Shown piece by piece: positions 57,901-64,000 of a DNA stretch of 64,000 bases; position 1 is the stretch's first letter; each line of letters begins with the position of its first letter. Under the pieces are notes generated by a model. The model did not search any database. It worked only from the letters and a program-made list of their open reading frames with translations, and was not told the DNA's origin. The translations under genes and the position numbers were made by a program. The stretch is from Paenibacillus sp. NAIST15-1. Lineage in GTDB: Bacteria; Bacillota; Bacilli; Paenibacillales; Paenibacillaceae. The stretch lies in contig NZ_BBYF01000005.1 in the NCBI RefSeq assembly GCF_001894745.1, positions 124,001-188,000 on the forward strand. Direction: 5' to 3'.

Positions 57901-58791
57901 CTACCGCTTCAGGAAGCTCGTGATCTCTGCGCACAGCTCCTTGTGAAATTGAATTCGATCAAAGCCGGGAGGATCCTGTGATGGCAGAAATGATGGTGAA
58001 CTCATCGAAGGTGGAAATGGGCTCAAAAAGGAAAAGTGTCCGGCATTTTGCACGGTTCTATATTGAACTTTATTTCGATCAGCAACCCCATTCATAATAA
58101 TTTGCGCATGAAAAGCGGGTGTGTAAGAGTCTTTTTCGGCGTCAAGGATCAAAATTGGGACATCAACCTTGCGTAACGCTTCTTTGGATTGAAACCATAC
58201 CGATGCCGGCGCGAGTAATACGAGCGACTGAATGCGGGGATCTGGCGTGACCTCAATGTGTTGCGGTTGCCCATCTGATGACTCATGAGGAAATGAGGTA
58301 GGCTCCCCACCTGCCGCTGCCAATGCCGTGTAGCCACCGAGGGAATGACCGATAATCGAAACGTCAATCGGGTACACTTTCCCAGCAAACCTCTCATTTT
58401 CAAAAAAACAGTCGATGGCCATCCGAATGTGACGGGGTCTGTTCGTCAGATTTTGAACCGTACCTTCCAAGCTATTATCATTTCTATTATTGTATGGATG
58501 TTCAGGCATACCGACGATAAAACCGTTCCGCGCTAAATGCTGAGCTAACATACGATAGGCAAAAGGAGTGCTGCCAGTACCGTGAGAGATCAGCACCAAC
58601 GGGAACGTTCCTTCCAAAACCTCCGCATCCTTTGCTAAGTCAATCGAATAGGGCCCTAATTGAACGGTTTGCTCATCTGTACCCGTAGGATACATCACCC
58701 ACATTGGAAATGTAATGCCCAAAGCCTTATCCGATATTTCGACTTTACGGAGTCCCGCGGCCCCTGGCTGTTTGATTTCATTTATGTCCAT
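57901..58791 (-). CDS. Alpha/beta hydrolase (PAF-acetylhydrolase / dienelactone-hydrolase-like)
   Basis: A 296-residue serine hydrolase. FPLVLISHGTGSTPFAYRML is the oxyanion strand, VSIIGHSLGGYTALAAAGG the nucleophile elbow, VPILILDAEKDSYTPAFHA the Asp region and VQNAGHFSFLSPFP the His. The insertion after the elbow and the ASVWF segment are typical of the platelet-activating-factor acetylhydrolase-like group. No signal peptide, so a cytosolic esterase. GGGGGAA precedes ATG 58791. Monocistronic. Confidence 0.85.
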   Translation of the reverse strand: MDINEIKQPGAAGLRKVEISDKALGITFPMWVMYPTGTDEQTVQLGPYSIDLAKDAEVLEGTFPLVLISHGTGSTPFAYRMLAQHLARNGFIVGMPEHPYNNRNDNSLEGTVQNLTNRPRHIRMAIDCFFENERFAGKVYPIDVSIIGHSLGGYTALAAAGGEPTSFPHESSDGQPQHIEVTPDPRIQSLVLLAPASVWFQSKEALRKVDVPILILDAEKDSYTPAFHAQIIMNGVADRNKVQYRTVQNAGHFSFLSPFPPSMSSPSFLPSQDPPGFDRIQFHKELCAEITSFLKR

Positions 58792-58923
58792 TTTATGTGT
58801 TCCCCCTAAGATAGTAAGATGTAGACTCGAATGAAATGTTAATTCATTTATACTATACGGTAATTCATGTTAGCGTGTTGAACCTATTTTGCAAAGGTAC
58901 AGTCGGATGTTGAGTCGTCTTGT

Positions 58924-59361
58924 TTATTTCACTTGTCCATAATGTACTGCGCTGCATACGGCTAATGAATTCCCGTCCGGATCAAAAAATCCACTAACTC
59001 CATTCATCATTACAATCCGAGAACGCAACCCTATTAGCATCTCCTCTACATTGGCTGAGTAGAAGTCAATTACACTATGGGTTACATCCGTATATGTATT
59101 CGTAAAAGCAAGTCGTTGTTCATCTTGATTCTCAACCAAGTATAAGTTTGGAACTCCGAGACGTTCGCCTCCATCCAGATAAAGCATGGCTGCCTCCCAA
59201 TCTTCGTCCGGTTCTCCAAGAACCTTCATGCCAAAGGTCTCAGTATACCAGGCTATTGCTTTTCTCAAATCCGACACAGGGATTTCGATTGTAGCAATGC
59301 GTGGTACAATTGCACGCAGGACTTCTCGTTCGATGATTTGCCCAAATCCATCATGATTCAT
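58924..59361 (-). CDS. VOC-family protein D
   Basis: A two-module VOC protein (IATIEIPVSDLRKAIAWYTE, later SVIDFYSANVEEMLIGLRSR and SGFFDPDGNSLAVCSA). ATG 59361 gives 145 residues, but the AAAGGAG site lies about 24 nt upstream and the frame is open through it, so the start is uncertain; the family domain begins near residue 20. Not adjacent to the other VOC genes. Ligand unknown. Confidence 0.75.
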   Translation of the reverse strand: MNHDGFGQIIEREVLRAIVPRIATIEIPVSDLRKAIAWYTETFGMKVLGEPDEDWEAAMLYLDGGERLGVPNLYLVENQDEQRLAFTNTYTDVTHSVIDFYSANVEEMLIGLRSRIVMMNGVSGFFDPDGNSLAVCSAVHYGQVK

Positions 59362-59441
59362 GAAATCATCCGTTAATACAAACAGCTCCTTTTTATCTAC
59401 ATAGCTATGTTAACAATACGATTATGTAAGATAATCATGTT

Positions 59442-60395
59442 CTACTTCATTGCTACATTCATGTCCGCTTGTACGCCGAGCTCCTTATAGGCAAGAAGAA
59501 TGGCACCGACTACGGGTGGAAATAGTGGATCAACCAAGCGATATTGCTTAACTGGATGCGCTATAAGCATTTCAGTTAGTTTGCTGCGCATGTAGGAACT
59601 GCAGATGACGCTGCCGATTAGCGCGACATTGATGCTGCGTTCAGCGAAGTTGGAGCCGATAAGCTCAATCCCTAATCGGAGCTGCTCTACAGCGCGGTTG
59701 CATACGCTTCTTGCTATACTGCTGCCCTGTTCTGCCGCTGTGGTTACACATGGAGCGAATTGACCAAAATGCTGATCGCGCTTCATCGTATCTGGCTCAA
59801 ATCCCCGCCGAGCAAGCTCCTGCAACTGCTCTAAGCTATTCGACTGCCAATGCTGCATCATTTCTGCAATCAGTCCTTCATCCGAATCATCTGGGCGACC
59901 TGCAAGTACTTCATACACAGCATCATAGGCAAGATGACGTGCTGCGCTATATGCGTAATGGCGATAATCCAAGTTTCGGGTTCGTGTACCGTATTCATTG
60001 ATGCCCATAATCATCGTTCCTGTTCCGGCAATGGCAATGATACCTGGTTGATTTTGAAGTGCTCCTGCGTGAGAAACATCGGAGTCATTCAAATGCAGCT
60101 TGGGACAGTCAAGCCCCGGTAGGTCAGCAAATGCATGAATCCATACGTCATCTGCTTCTGAGTCATAGCCCGCAAGGCCAGCAACAAGCGCGGCCACAGA
60201 GGTTGTATCTCGCCCTGCTATCGCAAGCGCATTCTTAATCGTCGCTTTCACATTCTCAGCTGCGTTCTCGTCTTTATACTTGGATGCACAGCCGCCTTCC
60301 GCATAAGCAAGCTCATTTCCGTTTAGATCACAGAGCATAACTCTTGTATTCGTGCCGCCTCCATCAATGCCGACAACAATATTCCGGTCCATCAC
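59442..60395 (-). CDS. BadF/N-acetylglucosamine-kinase-like sugar kinase
   Basis: A 317-residue ASKHA-fold kinase. The phosphate-1 loop is VVGIDGGGTNTRVMLCDLNG, the phosphate-2 loop IIAIAGTGTMIMGINEYGT, and the catalytic Asp region LHLNDSDVSHAGAL. These are the marks of N-acetylglucosamine kinases of the BadF/BadG family, which phosphorylate amino sugars recovered from the wall or chitin. GTG 60395 is 8 nt from AGGGGG; ATG 60392 is an alternative. No sugar transporter or GlcNAc-6-P genes adjoin it. Confidence 0.85.
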   Translation of the reverse strand: MMDRNIVVGIDGGGTNTRVMLCDLNGNELAYAEGGCASKYKDENAAENVKATIKNALAIAGRDTTSVAALVAGLAGYDSEADDVWIHAFADLPGLDCPKLHLNDSDVSHAGALQNQPGIIAIAGTGTMIMGINEYGTRTRNLDYRHYAYSAARHLAYDAVYEVLAGRPDDSDEGLIAEMMQHWQSNSLEQLQELARRGFEPDTMKRDQHFGQFAPCVTTAAEQGSSIARSVCNRAVEQLRLGIELIGSNFAERSINVALIGSVICSSYMRSKLTEMLIAHPVKQYRLVDPLFPPVVGAILLAYKELGVQADMNVAMK

Positions 60396-60641
60396 AGCAA
60401 TGACCCCCTAACCAATTATCGAAATCAGACCCATCATCACTCTATTAGCAGCTATCCCTTCAATCGTAAGTCATCCATGCAATTCCATTACATTTCATAT
60501 TCTTTAAAAATCTGCGATAAACCTTCTTTTCCGGAGCAATTGTAGCATGATTTTGTTGGCTGATTCATCATTCTCGGAAGTACTGCATTTCTGTGATAAT
60601 AATTAGCTCCGCTCACTCCAATATCTGTATAAGTAACACAT

Positions 60642-60693
60642 AAAAAAACCCGGATGACAGCCACTTTTTGTCTCCAGTGGCGATCTTCCGGGT
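60642..60693 (-). terminator. Terminator of the anchored protein gene (minus strand)
   Basis: AACCCGGA (60648-60655) pairs with TCCGGGT (60687-60693), with an inner CCACT/AGTGG stem; the minus-strand side continues TTTTTTTA. The remainder of 60396-60713 shows nothing else. Confidence 0.85.
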
Positions 60694-60713
60694 ACCCGTT
60701 CCATGCAGAAGAG

Positions 60714-61310
60714 TTATTGGTAATTAAAATACTTCTGACTAACCTCATTATAAAGAGTCGTATAATGCTCATTATTCTCGGCAATATCCAGTTCATTGAT
60801 TGTCAGCGTATTCAGGGGGCTATCGTTACTTGGAAATACATACTTCCCTTGATGGTTCCCTATAATTTCAAATGCACCAGATGGTTCCTCTGGACTTTGA
60901 TATAAAAAGAGTAAATAACTTTTCCCAGCAGTTAACGGTTTATAGAACTCATTCGGGAATTTTGCATAAGCGCCCGCCAAATCTCTCCACTGGGCATAAT
61001 ATTCTACCACCGGCAACTCGTCGCCTTCCTTCACCAGATCGTCACCCTTAAAAACTTTCTTCACTTTAATATTTGAAAATGTACGTGTATCCAGGGGATA
61101 TTTATCTTTTTCATCCAATGTTACAATAGAATCCGTTTCTTTCTCCCAGTCTACTTCTACTATGACTGTTGCTAATGATTCCATCTCGGAGAGGGAGTAA
61201 TTATGGTAGTCTGCTTCTGGACGCAATTCTTGTGTATGCAAATGCTTATATCCAAAAAAAACGCCAACTCCCAACAAAACGACCAATCCTGCTGTTAGCC
61301 ATTTTTTCAA
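60714..61310 (-). CDS. Membrane-anchored hypothetical protein
   Basis: A 198-residue protein with an N-terminal membrane anchor (KKWLTAGLVVLLGVGVFFGY) and an exported polar domain. TTG 61310 is chosen for its 8-nt spacing from GGGAGG; the GTG at 61319 overlaps the site. The outside domain contains a beta-rich region (LATVIVEVDWEKETDSIVTL, FSNIKVKKVFKGDDLVKEGD, AGKSYLLFLYQSPE) seen in many uncharacterised Bacillales lipoprotein-like proteins with an NTF2- or OB-like look. Function unknown. It lies downstream of a secreted metalloprotease on the same strand. Confidence 0.65.
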   Translation of the reverse strand: MKKWLTAGLVVLLGVGVFFGYKHLHTQELRPEADYHNYSLSEMESLATVIVEVDWEKETDSIVTLDEKDKYPLDTRTFSNIKVKKVFKGDDLVKEGDELPVVEYYAQWRDLAGAYAKFPNEFYKPLTAGKSYLLFLYQSPEEPSGAFEIIGNHQGKYVFPSNDSPLNTLTINELDIAENNEHYTTLYNEVSQKYFNYQ

Positions 61311-61386
61311 ACAAAACACCTCCCATTGTTTTTATTGCACTTGAGGGCTGATTTCATGAAAGTCCATCATTCTCAGAATGACGATT

Positions 61387-61995
61387 TCATTTTCCGTATT
61401 TCGCTTTTATATTGTTTTTATCATAGGTCTGTATCGTGTAATAGCCGTTATCCCCTTGTTTCATAATTGCATTTGATGTGGTAGTAGGATGATCGAGACC
61501 CCATGAATGGCCCAATTCATGCAGAAAAACCTTTTTTCGTAAGTCGGAACTTAGGAAGGAATATCCTACTCTTGTTTTTGAATCTGTATTCGTGTTGATT
61601 TTAATAATTGAATCCTTCCAAGAGCCATTCCAGTCACAAGTGTATCCCAATATGACACTATATTTATAATTGCAAGTTTCCCCCCAACTTCCTGTAGCCC
61701 CCAGATTCTTCCCGATTATATTAATTCGAGCAAAATGAGGTGTTTGATCAAGACTAGATTGTTCATAAGGCTGATTCAATCCTACCTTTGATGAGACACC
61801 GTTCCAGCTAGAGTACCAACTTTTAAAAGAGCTCAGGTAGTTCGACATGCTAGGACCTACTGCTACCCCCAAGCTGGTTGTATCACTCATGTCCCAAGAC
61901 CCGCTCACGTAGTCTGAATTAGCTGCGTCAACTGCTGACCTAACGAGAAAAATGGCAAGAAAACAGGTTAAAGCGATAATCCACTTTTTTTTCAT
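61387..61995 (-). CDS. Secreted matrixin-type zinc metalloprotease
   Basis: A 202-residue precursor. The signal peptide (KKKWIIALTCFLAIFLVRS, cut near VDA) is followed by a compact domain ending in VFLHELGHSWGLDHP, the metzincin zinc motif HExxHxxGxxH, then NAIMKQG, the Met-turn. Two Cys (ETCNYK, GYTCDW) may form a disulfide. Small secreted metzincins without pro-domain occur in Paenibacillus and may act on host or competitor proteins. ATG 61995 follows GAGGTGG. Possible co-transcription with the anchored protein 76 nt downstream. Confidence 0.85.
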   Translation of the reverse strand: MKKKWIIALTCFLAIFLVRSAVDAANSDYVSGSWDMSDTTSLGVAVGPSMSNYLSSFKSWYSSWNGVSSKVGLNQPYEQSSLDQTPHFARINIIGKNLGATGSWGETCNYKYSVILGYTCDWNGSWKDSIIKINTNTDSKTRVGYSFLSSDLRKKVFLHELGHSWGLDHPTTTSNAIMKQGDNGYYTIQTYDKNNIKAKYGK

Positions 61996-62587
61996 AATGT
62001 CCACCTCTCATTTGAATTTCTCACAATCCCAAAACATCGGAATGTAACGATCAGGAGAACCTATCATTCTTTACTTTGGGTAGTACTGTCACTTAACAAC
62101 GTAGATTTCACGCATGGCCTTCAGGCTTATTGTGCGTTTCAAAGCTCTCTGGTGGCTGGAGGAAGTTCACGTGGTATGTTGCATGTACATCATAATCGCT
62201 TTTTGTGAATTCATTTCTTTTCTATTAAGTTTACATAGTAAAGTTCTCTTGCAAGATGAGAGTGGGAATATGCAATGATGAGGGTATACAATTCGGGTCT
62301 AATGAAAGCGCTGTCTAAGGAGTGTACAATGAGGTTTAACTTTCAAACAATTACAGATTGTTTTTATTTTCCGTCTCTAAAAATCTCAGCTCCTCTCCTT
62401 CAAATTAAATCTATACTACCTAAATCACCCATTTATGTCAACGATACTTTGGGCGATGGTCTTGGCACTGCCGATTATATCTTTGATTAATAATAGTAAT
62501 GATATGGGAAAAGATAGAATTTATTTCTATATTAAAGGAGGAAGACTTATTAATAGGTAGAATATATTCATAAAAGGGGGTGATCAT
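61996..62587. other. Divergent intergenic region
   Basis: About 590 nt separating the minus-strand protease from a plus-strand secreted peptide gene. A 71-codon plus-strand frame (62275-62490) lacks a ribosome site. No confident promoter was identified. Confidence 0.45.
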
Positions 62588-62836
62588 ATGAACAAAATAA
62601 CAAAAATGATGGCGGTTGTTGTGTGCGCTTCTGCATTCCTCGTGGCGTTGCCAAGCCCGTCCCATGCAGCCTGGTGCGGCGGAAAAACTTTAATCAAAAC
62701 CGAAACAAACTGCCTCAATGGAAAAACCTACATCACTAAACACTACATGCAAACCTGCAAGTATGACAACGGCCAATCGGAGACCAAAACATGGACAGAG
62801 ACAGAAACCCGTAGCGGATGTATTGCCCAGAACTAA
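62588..62836 (+). CDS. Secreted four-cysteine peptide
   Basis: An 82-residue precursor with a strong GGGGGTGATC site before ATG 62588 and a clear signal peptide (MNKITKMMAVVVCASAFLVA, cut after SHA). The predicted mature chain is about 55 residues with four Cys (AWCGG, TNCLNG, MQTCKYD, SGCIAQN), enough for two disulfides, and a Thr/Lys-rich beta-type composition. This could be an antimicrobial peptide, protease inhibitor or toxin; no family was recognised. No maturation or immunity gene adjoins. A long hairpin follows. Confidence 0.65.
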   Translation: MNKITKMMAVVVCASAFLVALPSPSHAAWCGGKTLIKTETNCLNGKTYITKHYMQTCKYDNGQSETKTWTETETRSGCIAQN

Positions 62837-62871
62837 TTCGGTTCACTAACAATTAATTTCATTCTTGTACA

Positions 62872-62945
62872 TAAGCGGCTCTAATAATTCGTCCCATACC
62901 ATGATAATGGTTCATGGTTCAGTTGAGGAATTGTAGAGCCGCTTT
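62872..62945 (+). terminator. Long-stem hairpin after the secreted peptide gene
   Basis: AAGCGGCTCT (62872-62881) pairs with AGAGCCGCTT (62936-62945), with additional GAATTC-type pairing inside (AATAATTC / GAATTGT). The plus-strand T tract is weak, so it may stabilise mRNA 3' ends or act as an attenuated terminator. Confidence 0.55.
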
Positions 62946-63101
62946 ATCCTCCCTATTTTCGCACTCTCGCCGTTTCTCCTTTGTGTGAATCTCCTCTACA
63001 TTTTCCAAGATAATTCCATCGATTTACGCCGTTTTGCGGTTACAAGTTGCATATTTATACCTGGTAGCACCCACATAGCATTTTGGTTTACCGTCATTTT
63101 T

Positions 63102-64000
63102 CTACACTGATTCTTGTCGCCGCTTTACCATCCTTCTCCGTACGTACCAACTGTAACAGAGCGGCAGCAGGCTGGCAGCGCCGATCCATGCGCCGAAACC
63201 GAAGATGTTTAGATATGCCTCCAACGGCTTGGCAGGATCGCCGTCGTCCATAAGTCCCAATCCTAGCGCAGCACCAAGCACCAAGCCCACGTTGCGCGTC
63301 AATGCAATCATACTCCCGAGCGATCCTGCGTCATCCTTCACCGCATGGCTCATAATGAAGCTGTTATTCGGCGAAGCGATCAGCCCCATCCCCGAACCGA
63401 TCAAGGCCAGCGTACAAATAATTGCCCACAGCGGCAATACGCCGAATACCCCAGAGAATAGCAGGAACCCGCCTGCCATGGCGCATAATCCAAGCCCCAT
63501 TAAGCGACACGATCCAATCCGATCAGATAAGTGCCCTGCGACGGGGCCGATTACAGCCAAGAGCAGCGGATATGCCAGCATGACATAGCCTGTATCCGCC
63601 GTGGATACCGAGGTGGTTCCCGAAATATAAAATGGCATGAGAACCAATGCAATATTGGCCATCAGGAAAGATGCGCAGCTAATGATCAGACCGCAGGCTA
63701 CGGCTGGAATACGAAACGCCGAGAGCGGCAGAAAAGGCTCTTTCTGCCGGGACTGCCACAACCAGCCCAAAAGGCAAACAATCAGCAGGACTGCATACAG
63801 TAGAAGCATATTCGGAGATCGCCACCCTATCGCGCCTCCGTTCACAATGGCGTATATTCCTATGCCGATGCTGCACATGAACAAAATGGCTCCAATTACG
63901 TCCAATGAGGCTTTTCTCGTCTCTTTCTTCTGATCAGCAGGGATGAAGCGCAGCGCTAACCCGGTTGCCGCGACCGCAACGGGAACATGAATCAGAAACG
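63102..64000 (-). CDS. MFS transporter, DHA2-like, C-terminal part (cut by window edge)
   Basis: The open frame extends beyond the window: before the first ATG shown (63905) it continues FLIHVPVAVAATGLALRFIP, the DHA2 helix-6 motif and following loop. About 299 codons are visible, with eight or so membrane helices, a LYAVLLIVCLLGWLWQSRQK segment, the motif AGHLSDRIGSCRLMGLGLC in the second half and a basic tail (RRRMVKRRQESV). A 14-helix drug/H+ antiporter is predicted. The upstream half and any regulator lie outside. GC content is higher than in neighbouring accessory DNA. Confidence 0.85.
   Translation of the reverse strand, partial: FLIHVPVAVAATGLALRFIPADQKKETRKASLDVIGAILFMCSIGIGIYAIVNGGAIGWRSPNMLLLYAVLLIVCLLGWLWQSRQKEPFLPLSAFRIPAVACGLIISCASFLMANIALVLMPFYISGTTSVSTADTGYVMLAYPLLLAVIGPVAGHLSDRIGSCRLMGLGLCAMAGGFLLFSGVFGVLPLWAIICTLALIGSGMGLIASPNNSFIMSHAVKDDAGSLGSMIALTRNVGLVLGAALGLGLMDDGDPAKPLEAYLNIFGFGAWIGAASLLPLCYSWYVRRRMVKRRQESV

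Noticed and set aside
62275..62490. 71-codon plus-strand ORF upstream of the Cys-rich peptide
   Set aside because: No ribosome site, no motif; treated as intergenic.
1..64000. CRISPR arrays, tRNA or rRNA genes, riboswitches
   Set aside because: No regularly spaced repeats, cloverleaf or rRNA-like stretches, and no recognisable riboswitch core were found by eye.

Overview
The window reads as the chromosome of a spore-forming, low-to-moderate GC Bacillales bacterium, most likely Paenibacillus alvei or a very close relative. The main reason is a 501-residue cholesterol-dependent cytolysin (26792-28297) with the alveolysin-type undecapeptide. An SLH-anchored M13 peptidase, a Spo0E-family phosphatase, a probable gamma-type spore protein and consistent Bacillales ribosome binding sites agree with this. 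No rRNA, tRNA or CRISPR array was recognised.

1-11 kb: two ABC permeases, a surface M13 metallopeptidase, then a decayed arsenic locus (arsM, arsA and arsC relics around intact arsR and acr3) followed by a MATE exporter and a bifunctional glutathione synthase (gshAB). 10-20 kb is strongly accessory: relics of an ABC-F gene, gshAB, arsA and a Tn554-like recombinase; a two-component system with two small membrane or secreted proteins; a ferredoxin; tiny membrane-protein genes; and a compact unit made of an XRE/TPR regulator, an overlapping exported-peptide ORF, a secreted bacteriocin-like precursor and a small membrane protein. That last unit (17892-20354) is the best candidate for an undescribed system.

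20-30 kb: Spo0E-like gene, a carnitine-type unit (BCCT transporter, tiny membrane protein, choline/carnitine acyltransferase), a macrolide-type glycosyltransferase, alveolysin, and a LysR regulator. 30-39.5 kb: one tightly packed minus-strand operon encoding branched-chain 2-oxo acid dehydrogenase (E1a, E1b, E2) plus the whole lower leucine route (acyl-CoA dehydrogenase, biotin-dependent acyl-CoA carboxylase, methylglutaconyl-CoA hydratase, HMG-CoA lyase), ending in a clear terminator. It would turn leucine-derived 2-oxoisocaproate into acetoacetate and acetyl-CoA; the E3 subunit and the aminotransferase are not here.

39.7-64 kb is a mosaic of single-gene resistance and detoxification functions (erythromycin-esterase homologue, AraC/MFS pair, DinB-fold proteins, methyltransferase, VOC and GyrI-like proteins, aminoglycoside phosphotransferase-like kinase, GNAT, esterase) mixed with an ISL3-family transposase and many truncated or internally deleted genes: butanol dehydrogenase, NRPS/serine-hydrolase chimera, TetR, MMPL, VOC and MFS fragments. 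An orphan sbnB next to the NRPS scrap suggests a lost nonribosomal peptide cluster. The right end carries a GlcNAc-kinase-like gene, a secreted matrixin-type protease, a secreted four-cysteine peptide and a DHA2 exporter cut by the window edge. Starts were chosen by Shine-Dalgarno spacing, so many differ from the longest open frame.
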